Shown here piece after piece: positions 12,001 to 22,645 of a DNA stretch of 64,000 bases; position 1 is the first letter of the stretch; every line of letters starts with the position of its first letter. Made by a program: the position numbers and the translations under genes. The notes under the pieces are model-generated. The model was not told where the DNA came from. It was given only the letters and a program-made list of their open reading frames with translations, and ran no database searches. The stretch comes from Lamellibrachia satsuma (taxonomy: Eukaryota; Annelida; Polychaeta; Sabellida; Siboglinidae), in contig BSQZ01000001.1 of assembly GCA_033239005.1 (NCBI GenBank), positions 32,761,688 through 32,825,687 on the forward strand. The letters run 5' to 3'.

Positions 12001-12347
12001 GTGCCAGACCAATAGCTGATAAGCTGCGCTTACGGGTCCGGAGCGCTAGCCACTTCGTATAATTTATTTGAATGAACAGTGTTAAACAATTAAAGTAAAT
12101 TATGTTTATTTATTATATGCACTAAAAAAATTAAAGGGACCAGGACTAAATGACAACGTGGCTAGTATTGATCTATTTCTCAGTCTTGTCAAAGTAACTG
12201 ACATTTGGAAGCTTCTTTATCAAGTGGCATGCCACAAATGCTTACAGCTTATAAGTCAAGAAATAAAACATTTAATGCAATGATGTTTTTTAATTTACAA
12301 AAAAAAACATTAAATCGTATTCATAACTAATATTACTCATTCCTACC

Positions 12348-12500
12348 TCATTTGCAAATGTTGCACAGTTGCTATGATGGGACCGCATCCTGCAGGCCTT
12401 GATACTTTGCTGATGAGCACAGTAGTTGCACCTAGCCAAAGCTTTCCCAGCAACTTCAACACGAGTGTTGAAGTTGTTACTACTAATATTATGTGGGAAC
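12348..12500 (-). pseudogene. Exon with BED-type zinc finger
   Basis: The - strand reads TRVEVAGKALARCNYCAHQ, then SIKACRMRSHHSNCATFANE, followed by a GTAGGAATG donor at about 12347. The C-x2-C ... H-x4-C spacing (RCNYC ... HHSNC) with an upstream GKAL is typical of BED fingers, found in hAT transposases and proteins derived from them. No acceptor or DDE domain was identified nearby. It could be the 5' exon of the PHD gene 1.2 kb downstream or an independent transposon relic. Confidence 0.5.
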
Positions 12501-12509
12501 AGCAAGACA

Positions 12510-13869
12510 AGGCTGACTGTCTGAAGTAAGAAGCCATAAGTGACACATTAAAACCACTTATTAAGAACTGTATTCTATTTCTACCAGCACTGAAATTTAC
12601 TACAACACAAGTGAAAATCTGTATGTAAATAGCCCATATTTGCCTGAAATAAGAACAAGTCTTAATTATTATGTATGATGGAGTTACACTATTACAAACC
12701 AGGTTTTTATATCAATATCACTAGCTTAAAATGATTTAGAAGGATTTTTTAGATATTACATTTTCTTCCAGAAGAAACTGGAAAAAATGGAGAGAAAAAA
12801 CCGCCTTTCAGAAGAAACTGCAAACCCTGCTTACAACAAAATAAAAATTTATTCTTAAGATGACTGATTAATTACACATTCATGAACATCAGACATCTAG
12901 CAAGGTTGACTGTGCAAAGATAGCACAAGTCATTATTTTCATTATGCAATGAAAATATTCATAACAGTCTGTGTCCAGAAAGGTGTTCAAAACTAGTTTA
13001 TTCTATTTACTTTTCATTTTGAAGTGACAGTAAGTGTTACTACCTGTTGGACGACTCTGATGTTTCAGGTGTGGGGGTGGACGGTGCTTTCCACCCTGGA
13101 CAACAAGGCCAGCCCTTCCCTGGATATACAACTCAATTCTCTGGTAGGTCTCTTTAGTCTTGCCTCTAGCTAGGCAAAGTATGCCTTTAGCTGGATAATT
13201 TTTTGTCAAATTAACTGTTTTATGGTCGGTTTAAAGTGAATGGAACTATCATTTTGATGTGTGTGTGTGTGTGCATGCTTGCATGTGTCATTAAAAAATA
13301 CATTTGAATCAGGACTGCTAAATATAACAAGTGAGAGATTCCAAAATACAACTAGGGCACTTTCATCAGTGAAAGACAATTTTTCTTATTTCTTCACCAT
13401 CAGGCTGATGCATATTTTACAAATTGCATAGCCTGATAAACTTTGTGATAAAGGAACAACACAAACTTTGGGCATCATTGGTAGCTATATCTGAGACCAT
13501 CAGTGATGTGTTCCTATGAGCAGTAGGCCCCATTCACAAGTAAAATGCCAACCTGTATTTTTGGCTGCCTTTGCAACTAATTTTCAATATTTACAGCAAA
13601 ATCTCAACAACATGCTAAATCGTGTCTGTATCCGGAATATTTCTCACACAGAAATTAAGACAGTACTGCAGTAGACCAATTGCACTTTGGTCACAAATTG
13701 GTCTCTGTGTGAAAAAGGCATTGCTTTCTCTCTTTTTCTGCAGACTTGAGAGCTTCATAGCGAATGGGCCCTTATGACTTGCAATTTTTTACTAAACAAA
13801 TTCCAGGCATTCCCAACGTAACATACCTACACATTGTTGTAGAACATACAAGAATTAGGCCCCAAATCG
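12510..13869. other. Gene-free stretch upstream of the BED exon
   Basis: A - strand frame at 13003-13209 has no recognisable domain. A (GT)n run lies at 13258-13273. More exons of the BED or PHD locus may lie here but none was identified. Confidence 0.4.
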
Positions 13870-13877
13870 ACCAGAAC

Positions 13878-14677
13878 CAGGGTTGAAAAAAAATCATGAT
13901 TTTTATTTAAAAAAAAAATTTTAATCAGATTTTTTTTATTTAAATCGGATTTATTTGATTTTTTTGAAATCTGGTATATAGATATTTATATAGATGTTTA
14001 AATTTGTAAACTCTTTCAAACATGTTCTATTCAAATCGATTTGGGTTCTTGTCTTAACAGAGGGTACATGATTTTTGCTTATATAAAGACATTAGACAAT
14101 GTCCACAAGGCCTCACCCCCTGTAGTTGCATAATCTGTCTTGGAAAGGAAAGCATATTGTGGGTCTGTGGCTGTTGCAGTGGTAATTATTGTTTGTTGAG
14201 AGGGTGGATTAGCACCTGTCCAGGGCTCTGTGTACTCTAAGGGTCTCTAACCAGAATACAAACTGGTACAGTATTAAACAACTGAGTCAACATACTGAAC
14301 TGCTAACAACTAGCACAAGCTATAAGTGAACTTTAACTCAGGGCTTCTGTGTTGAAAAGATACTTCCTCTGGAAGACAAGTTTGTGTGGCTTCACTACAT
14401 TCAGAAAGGGAATAGCTCAAACATACATAATGTCATAAAATATTTGACTGTCAGGCTATCTGGAGACAATACAGCTACACAAGTGTGCGCACTTTGTGTT
14501 TTGTATTAAAAAACATACAAAACTTTGTTGATCTCGATGCCTGTAAACAATTATTTGTGTTAAATTCATATAAATCAGCGATTAAAAAAACCTGAAGTAA
14601 AAAAAAAATCATAAATCAATGATTTTTTTATTTTTTTGCAGTGATTTAAATCAAATGATTTAAATCAAACAACCCTG
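13878..14677. mobile_element. hAT-like MITE (800 bp) with perfect 8-bp TSD
   Basis: It begins CAGGGTTG and ends CAACCCTG. It is flanked by the direct repeat ACCAGAAC at 13870-13877 and 14678-14685. Subterminal regions are rich in TTTAAATCA/TGATTTAAA motifs on both sides. There is no coding capacity. The interior (about 14195-14400, e.g. GATTAGCACCTGTCCAG) is shared with the copy in the FRG1 intron at 27263-28023. Confidence 0.85.
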
Positions 14678-14904
14678 ACCAGAACCCCCACAATAAATGT
14701 TCTTTTGTGTTGCCTTTTGTATAGCAAATTGTAGCATTCTTTGTATGTTGACTTTATAGATTGACTTTGTATGTTGACTTTACAGATTGACTTTGTAGGT
14801 TGCACGTATAAACTGTTGAACTAGAGCTGGCATGTTAAACTTTTATTCTGGCTCTGTTTCTGTGAAAATCTAGTCTACACAGTTATTGTGTTTACCACAA
14901 CTGT

Positions 14905-15610
14905 TTGGCCTGTTGTTGTTGTACAGTGCCTACCATCAGTTGGCCTGTGGTTGATGTACAGTGCCTACCATCAGTTGGCCTGCTGTTGTTGTACAGTGCC
15001 TACCATCAGTTGGCCTGTGGTTGTTGTACAGTGCCTACCATCAGTTGGCCTGTGGTTGTTGTACAGTGGCTACCATCAGTTGGCCTGCTGTTGTTGTACA
15101 GTGCCTACCATCAGTTGGCCTGTGGTTGATGTATAGTGCCTACCATCAGTTGGCCTGCTGTTGTTGTGCAGTGCCTACCATCAGTTGGCCTGTGGTTGTT
15201 GTACAGTGCCTACCATCAGTTGGCCTGCTGTTGTTGTACAGTGCCTACCATCAGTTGGCCTGTGGTTGTACAGTGCCTACCACCAGTTGGCCTGCTGTTG
15301 TTGTACAGTGCCTACCATCAGTTGGCCTTTGGTTGTTGTACAGTGCCTACCATCAGTTGGCCTTTGGTTGTTGTACAGTGCCTACCATCAGTTGGCCTGC
15401 GGTTGTTGTACAGTGGCTACCATCAGTTGGCCTGTGGTTGTTGTACAGTGGCTACCATCAGTTGGCCTGCTGTTGATGTACAGTGCCTACCATCAGTTGG
15501 ACAGTTGTTGTTGTACAGTGCCTACCATCAGTTGGCCTGTGGTTGTTGTACAGTGCCTACCATCAGTTGGCTTGTGGTTGTTGTACAGTGCCTACCATCA
15601 GTTGTTGCAG
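14905..15610. repeat. 35-bp minisatellite, about 20 copies
   Basis: The unit is CCATCAGTTGGCCTGTGGTT plus GTTGTACAGTGCCTA. Variants alternate GTGG/GCTG. One unit is shorter (CTGTGGTTGTACAG), giving a frame slip. Confidence 0.95.
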
Positions 15611-15729
15611 CACACACAAACATTTTAACAGTTGCTTGCAATGACAGGACTGAAATGTTTGCACAAAACCACAAGGGAGTGCCTAAGACATGTAGTGTCA
15701 CTCAGTGCACCAGTGCAGTGTGTAATTGA

Positions 15730-16430
15730 TTAATTACAACCATTCATGCCCATGTAGTTATCACCATGGTATCATTCCAGGTTATATCCATTCAGTCATA
15801 TGATCTTCACATTGCTCCAGCTGTCAGGTTACTTGTATGTTTCTCACGAGCTGAAGAGTTATTTTAATGCCTGATATGTTGTATTGTTACATGGACTTTG
15901 TGATGAGTACAAGTTCTTCATTGTATAGTTTATCAGTTGTTTGGCATCTGCTTATGATAATAGTAGGATATATACTTTTTGTATTATATACACAGGCCTA
16001 CACCATGCATATGAGTGACAAACTTCAAGATAAGAAGACTTTGTTTATGCTATAATTATATTCCTATTCTGTGTGCCTGGGTATCAATCAAGATTACTGT
16101 GGACCACATTATTTTGTTTGCGTAGTCTGCGATGTTTTGTATTTGGTGCCATGTCAAAATAAAAAGAGATAATTCTTTCATCTTAACAAGTATATGTTTT
16201 GGTTAAAGTATAATCAGGATTACTTACAAGTTGTTTCATTTAACAAAATATTGACCCACTGTGTTTTAGTTATGTCAGAGAACTGATTTCTTGGTTTCAC
16301 TTTCATTCTCAAAACTTTCATTTTAACAAGATCAAGTGAGAACCAAATAAATACTCAAGATAAAATATTCAGGAATATATGTTCTACAGCTATCAATCTA
16401 CAGAAGAGATTTAAAAGAGACATTTTTTTA
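15730..16430. other. Region upstream of the first assigned DCUN1D exon
   Basis: AT-rich. It probably contains promoter, 5' UTR or upstream intron sequence of the DCUN1D gene. TTTTTTTATTGTTAG just before 16437 would serve as a 3' splice site. Nothing further is recognised. Confidence 0.35.
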
Positions 16431-16643
16431 TTGTTAGAAATACATCCGAAATACAACATTTTAGTTGAAATGTGGTCTCATTTTGATGTCTGCGTCTTGT
16501 CCGTCCAGTCACTTCATGACTCAAGAGTACAGCGCCACCTGGTGTTGTCTGGTGGCACCAGCGTTAGATTGGGAAGAGCATCAGGAGACAAAGTGAGTCG
16601 CACCAGCAGTCGTCACCACTCGGCGGGCAGTCAGGTGACCGTG

Positions 16644-19600
16644 ATGCCGCGTCGTCGTCGAGGGTCACCAACATCGTCCTTGGACAACCACAAACCAAAG
16701 CAGGCCAGAATGACCAACTGTGTCAGGTAGGCAGAGGGAATGTCTTGGTTTCAATCTGTTCCAGTTGTACATTTCATAATGAATTATGTTTTTGTTATGT
16801 AGTACGTATGTAATGTTTGTCAATGAATATGTCTTTTACAGAACATTGCTCTTTTTTGTATGCTTTGTTCATAGATATAATATAATAGATAGATATAATA
16901 TTCCTTTATTCAGGTGTACATACATATAATCAAATTTGATTTTACTTTTAAAAGTACCGGTTTTGAATGCTGTAGCTGGATAAGATAAAAAATAAATAAA
17001 GGTTACTAGAGTTGAATAAAACATTTGTGTTATTGAACAGTTACTGATCAGTGAATAGTTACATGATTTTGACAAGTCTTGTGTTCAACCATTGTGGTTC
17101 ATCTTTGCATTTTAAAACAGTGAAATATTGAACTGTTTTAATTTTTAATGCTTATGAGAAAATCAGTGAAGCATACTTTTAAGACAGATATGAATATTCT
17201 TGTTGTGTCTTGCCAATAGCAGAGGACGGAAAACACTCGAATCAGAAGGCGTATTTAGTGCCAAAAAGTGCATTGCCTGGTTCCACGAATATACAGGTAG
17301 GTCACGTGTCATACGTTATTTATAGTTTAGAGTCTCATCTGGTGTAGGAACAGATAGTTAACGTAACGTAATATTTGTATTGTGCTTCAAGCATTGAATG
17401 AAATATACCATTGAAGGAAATATTTGAATATTTAATTCAGTTGAGATTGTGTGATTAAATGTCTTGGATTCTGCAGTGGAATGTCATATGGCACTATGGT
17501 AGAGGTATATGGAATGTCATATGGCACTACGGTAGAGGTACGTGGAATGTCATATGGCACTACGGTTCATATGGCACTACGGTAGAGGTATGTGGAATGT
17601 CATGTGGCACTATGGTAGAGGTATGTGGAATGTCATATGGCACTACAGTAGAGGTATGTGGAATGTCATATGGCACTACGGTAGAGGTATGTGGAATGTC
17701 ATATGGCACTATGGTAGAGGTATGTGGAATGTCATATGGCACTACGGTAGAGGTATGAGGAATGTCATATGGCACTATGGTAGAGGTATGTGGAATTTCA
17801 TATGGCACTACGGTGGAGGTATGTGGAATGTCATGTGGCACTATGGTAAAGGTATGTGGAATGTCATATGGCACTACGGTAGAGGTATGTGGAATGTCAT
17901 GTGGCACTATGGTAGAGGTATGTGGAATGTCATATGGCACTACGGTAGAGGTATGTAGAATGTCATATGGCACTATGGTAGAGGTATGTCTTTCAGGTGA
18001 GACACTGCAAGCTATCTCTAAGCACCTGGTGTTTGTCAGGGGAAGTAAAATATCTTATACAGGCTGTAAATGTGTCACTGGTCATGGAATTATTGAAAAT
18101 CACCCGATAAATGTGACACGGTTACCATCGTAAAATAAAGCCTTTACTACTTAGAAGTTAGAACACCAGCACATTTGGTCAAGATTAACTAGGAGACAGA
18201 TTTTAGGAATGAGAACCAGTGAAACCTTGCTTTAAGGTCACCTCGGTAATACAGCCACCTTGCCATTATGGTCACCCTGGGACAGTCCCAAATTGTTTCC
18301 ATAACAATATAGGACATTAGTCCCTTTAATACAGTAAACTCGCTATTCCCATCACTTTGGTCCAGTCCTTGAGGTGGCCATAATAGTGAGGTTTCACTGT
18401 ACTTGTTTACTGGTTGTGGTAATCATATTTAGGTTTCTTGAGGAATAAGAACTTCATTGCTGATGCTTCAGGTCCTGATGAAGATGTCATTGGTCCAGAG
18501 GGAATGGAGAAGTTCTGTGAAGACATCGGAGTCGAGCCAGAAAATGTACGTCCACAAAACATTCAACTGATTACTAATTCTTTGTCGATGATCATGGGAC
18601 AATGTAGGATTTCTGTGCAATAACATGTACTGATGTAACCAGGGTTCGCACAGGTCCCCGAATGTTCTTGAATTTGACTTTGTGACTCAAGTACCCTTAA
18701 ATGTTCTTGAATTTATGGCAGTGTTTTTTAATATTCTTGAAAACATATTTTCTCTGTTACTATGTGAATCAACCAACTATCAATGATTGCATGTTTCGTA
18801 CTTGTGGTAAATCTGTTTAAATATTTGTATAACTAACTAACCCGTTATTTCATCAATTGAGTGCAAACAAATTGTTAGAAAAGTTGTTTTTACTTACATT
18901 TTTACGAAGTAAAAGCAAACACAAACACGTTTTGTGGAGACTCCAGCTCACAAACTCGTTATGACGTTTGTCGCTTTGCATTTCGAAAAACTTGTGGATA
19001 AAGTTAAGGTATTTAAGCTAAATTAAAGTACCCTAATCGTAATTCACTGCCAGGCATTGCTTATTAATATTAACAAAACTGTAAATATGCCGTAGCTTCA
19101 GCCACTCAGACTCCAAATTGTGTACATACACCTTCTTGAGTCGAGATGAGAAATGCTCTAGTTTCTACAATATTTATGATAAACTAATTATTATGAGTAA
19201 ATTAAAAAGGGATCAGTGCCTCCTATTAATACAACTTTATGTCTGTCAGTTAGCTTTTTTCTGTCTGCATCTGCATGTGCTGATAGATGTATGAGTGGCA
19301 CAAACAGTCTGTTGGAAATAAACATTTGATTTGACATCAAATATTTTAAAGACTATAAAATTGTTTCCGAAATAATGTTCAGACACTTCAGAAAATGTTC
19401 TAGACAAAGTGCTGTTTTTTTCCCAAATGTTCTTGAATTTTACTTTATACTTTCTGTGTGAACCCTGGATGTAGCACAATTGAAATATGCAGTCTTGTTT
19501 TTCAACTTTTTTATAAGTGAATGTTCATTTAATTTTGACAAGTGCATTATAAAGTTTGACCTATCCCTGTTGGGTATTAGTTTATTGCCATGTATAAAAA

Positions 19601-22600
19601 TGTAGTAATCTGTTAATTCTGGATGGAAGATCCAACAAGTGTGTTTGTTTAACTCTAAATGGGGGTGATCTCTTTAGCATACTTCAGTTGTATGGAATGC
19701 TATAACAAAATTTCCCCAACTGTAAATGCAGTTGTCTTAGCTATCATACCAAAGTCAGCTGGTGTAGTTTTCTTTATCGGCTATCATACCAAAGTCAGCT
19801 GGTTTAGCCAACATGTTTTCAATAGTTTTATTGCCTTGGCTTTCTGTGCTTATTGAATGTGGCACTCTCTGTGAAATATATGTATATCATAGTAGCAGCA
19901 GATTTATATGTATATCATAGCAGCTGCCATGTTTCTCCGACAGATAGTCATGTTGTCATTGGCATGGAAACTCGGTGCCAATCAGATGGGATTCTTCACG
20001 TTAGCAGAATGGCTCAAAGGAATGACGGATATACAGTATGTAGAATGAGACATTTCTTACATATTGGTTATAGCAGCATATCGCAATACATTATGATAAA
20101 CAGAACAGATTATCTGATCAAACTGAATTATCAAACTGGATTCCTTACCATATTTGATATGTCACCCACAGTTAGCAAATGTTGTTATTTAAATTCCAAT
20201 AGAAATGTGCCTATTCATTGATGTATTAATGCTTAAAAAAATTCAGGACTGATACAACGCAAGGTCAAGGACTGAAAGTGAACAAGTGATGCATCAGTCT
20301 TTATTTTATGCAGTTTGTTGTGGCTCATGTAAATTCCACAAAAACAAAGTAATCCAATACAGTAACATTCTGAAACAGTGAGACCACATCCTTACTTTCC
20401 CTCCTTAAACACTGGTGTTTGTTTTACAGATGTGACAGTATAAGTAAAATTCGGAGAAAGCTCGACTATCTCCGCTCACTGCTGGACGACTCGGTGGTCT
20501 TTAAGAACATGTACCGATACGCGTACGACTTCGCCCGGGTAATAATAATAGTGATAAAACTTCTACAGCTTCTACATGTCATGAACATGGATGCACAAAA
20601 GTAACTAGCAGACATTACATGGGCCTACATTATGTCTGGCGTATACAAAGTGGAATGTTGCCAACGCTGATGCTATTCAACGTCACCAGTAGTATTTTGG
20701 AGATACAAGAACTCTGCATACTTTTGAAAGTCGGAGCTTTTTAACTGAATAGGATCCAAAAGTGATCATAAATAGTTTCAGTAAGTTGAAAACTAGTTAG
20801 TAAGAATTGACCTATCTTATAGAAAATATCCCATCTTTATCTGGAGATAGTTGTATTTGTTGACCAGTAGTCTGCTCAAACTGCAGTGAAACACTTCTTC
20901 GCACAATGCAATGGAATAACTTAAATTAAGTATATACCTGGTAATGTTGAAATGTTCATAATGTTAGTGATAATTAACTTCGATTTGAATCAGTGTGAAA
21001 GTATTGGATTTTCCCTGAAACACCATCTAGTTCCGAGTGGCTTGCATATGGTTTCCCTGTGTGACATATGATGACTGTGACAGGAGCGAGATCAGCGCAG
21101 TATGGACATTGACACAGCAAAGACAATGCTGGCCCTGCTACTTGGAAAACACTGGTCTCTCTTCAGTTCATTCCACCAGTTTCTTGAAGTAAGTCACTTA
21201 GTTGTCAACCTAATTATTTGAACAGTTAGATTTGTGCAGTAATTACAGATTGGATGAATGCTTCCTAAAAAAGTTGAATTGTTAGGAGAATGAACATATC
21301 TAACGGGATGAAATGTACACACCAGTCATTGTGCAGTCATTTGATCTAGTATAACATTTGATCTAGTATAACATGTTGACTTATCTGAACAAACCTTACA
21401 TCAGTAAAATATATTTAGATCTATTTATTTCTTCTTTCAAAAACTCTGCCTATTTCAGTATGTTAACTTTATGAAACGACAATTTCCATGTACACTTACG
21501 TGCACCAGCATAATAACTGGTTCTATCGTCAAACATACTATTTGTGTATTGTTATTTAAAAAAAAACAATCTACAGATCACATACAAAGCTGTAATGTAG
21601 TCTGTGTGGTAAAGCGTCGAGCTGTCGTTCGAGGGGAACAGGTTCGAAACCACCGGCTGCTATTTCAAAACTTGGGCAAGTTGTTCACCCACTTTGTCTG
21701 TGTCTTTTGGAAGAGACTAAAAGCCGTTGGTCCCTTCTACCTGATGTCTATGCCAGGGGAAGTAAAAAGGATACGATTGAATGAATGAATGTTGTCTGAT
21801 GTTTGCAGCAGTCCAAGTATAAGGTGATCAACCGAGACCAGTGGTGCAATGTTCTAGAGTTCAGTCGACTTATCCAGCCCGACCTAAGCAACTATGATGA
21901 AGACGGGGCATGTAAGTCCTGTCTCCTTGCTTCCAAACCCTCTATATCACCTGACCTCCCACTGTCTCTATCCAGCCTCTCTTCCATAGTATGATTCATA
22001 TGACAAAAATCTCCTTGTGTTGTTTACAGTTATGTCTTCAGTAACATCAAGACCTTACTGTGTACATTGCAAGACCAGGCTGGAATGGCCTCTCTTTAGT
22101 GAAAGTAGCCTCTATATTAAGAACACCAAGCAAAGAAAGATTTCACTATAAAGCAAAACAGAAGTCATGGTTTTGGGGCTATGCACCTAAAAGGTGCATA
22201 GATAATAAAAACTACCAATGTGCAACTAAAATCAAGAATATCACGATAGTGGTTTCTCAGAATAGACGTATACAAATATATTTTCAATTAGCAAGTGGAT
22301 TTTGTAGTTGTGCGCACTCGTGACAGGGTTATCTAACAGTATGTTATCTAACAGTATGGCACATCCCGTGAAATTAAGATGCTGTGTGTTCAACAAAAAA
22401 CCATTGGCCGTGATATTCTTAATTGTAGTTACAAATGGTTATGCATTAATAACTCTTATAGGTGTATATGCTGAAAACCATGACTTGTGTTTCCCTTTTA
22501 ATAACTCTTATAGGTGTATATGCTGAAAACTACTCCGTGTGATCTACTTGCAGGGCCCGTCATGCTGGATGAGTTTGTCGACTGGTACAGAGAACAGACG

Positions 22601-22645
22601 AAACGACCACGAAGTGGCGGCAGCGACAGCGCAGCAGTGCTCTAG
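16644..22645 (+). CDS. DCUN1D4/5: DCN1-like protein (DCUN1D4/5 type), 8 coding exons
   Basis: Scaffold-type E3 co-factor that promotes NEDD8 transfer from the E2 to cullins (known for the DCUN1D family). Exons read from the sequence: 16644-16726, 17223-17296 (or from 17220), 18472-18545, 19944-20035, 20430-20538, 21084-21188, 21809-21911, 22554-22645 (TAG). All junctions are GT-AG and all phases agree, giving about 243 aa. Landmarks in order: basic N-terminus [135 protein letters not shown]. The last blocks form the PONY/Cul-binding domain, which looks complete. The frame stays open upstream to about 16431, so an earlier start or an extra 5' exon is possible; human DCUN1D4 has such an extension. 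It cannot be assigned to paralogue 4 or 5. Introns carry a 33-bp minisatellite, two MITEs and a SINE. Confidence 0.95.
17478..17990. repeat. DCUN1D4/5: 33-bp minisatellite, about 15 copies, in a DCUN1D intron
   Basis: The unit is GGTAGAGGTATGTGGAATGT plus CATATGGCACTAC. It lies 180 bp after the 17296 donor. The unit contains GAGGTATGT, itself a donor-like sequence. Confidence 0.95.
18217..18399. mobile_element. Short pogo/Tigger-like MITE
   Basis: The left end is CAGTGAAACCTTGCTTTAAG and the right end, read in reverse complement, is CAGTGAAACCTCACTATTAT; both then continue with GGTCACCTC-like sequence. CAGTGAAACC-type ends with a TA target are usual for pogo/Tigger-like mariner relatives. 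A TA follows the right end but no clean TA precedes the left. It is 183 bp and non-coding. Confidence 0.55.
18640..19467. mobile_element. 828-bp MITE with CAGGGTTCRCACAG ends, in a DCUN1D intron
   Basis: The left end is CAGGGTTCGCACAG and the right end is CTGTGTGAACCCTG, a near-perfect inverted repeat. The flanks GATGTAAC (18632-18639) and GATGTAGC (19468-19475) are an 8-bp duplication with one mismatch. The subterminal motif AATGTTCTTGAATTT recurs three times, twice near the left end and once near the right. It is non-coding. The ends fit a hAT-like family different from the 13.9/27.3 kb pair. Confidence 0.75.
21245..21300 (+). mobile_element. Short SINE tail remnant
   Basis: The segment GAATGCTTCCTAAAAAAGTT followed by GAATTGTTAGGAGAATGAAC resembles the part of the 53.1 kb SINE around 53278-53320. 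Confidence 0.4.
21597..21790 (+). mobile_element. tRNA-derived SINE in a DCUN1D intron
   Basis: An A-box-like GTGTGGTAAAGCG and a B-box-like GGTTCGAAACC sit about 35 bp apart. The central block TTGGGCAAGTTGTTCACCC follows, then an (ATGA/GAAT)n tail. The insertion ends about 20 bp before the acceptor of the 21809 exon. Confidence 0.65.

Noticed and set aside
13003..13209. - strand 68-aa frame as an extra exon of the BED/PHD gene
   Set aside because: No recognisable motif and no clear splice sites in the needed phase.
14888..15729. Cysteine-rich frames of up to 197 aa
   Set aside because: Products of the 35-bp minisatellite; three registers are all open and show the same text shifted.
17459..18133. 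Frames repeating [11 protein letters not shown] and the reverse-strand [11 protein letters not shown]
   Set aside because: 33-bp minisatellite inside an intron, open on both strands.
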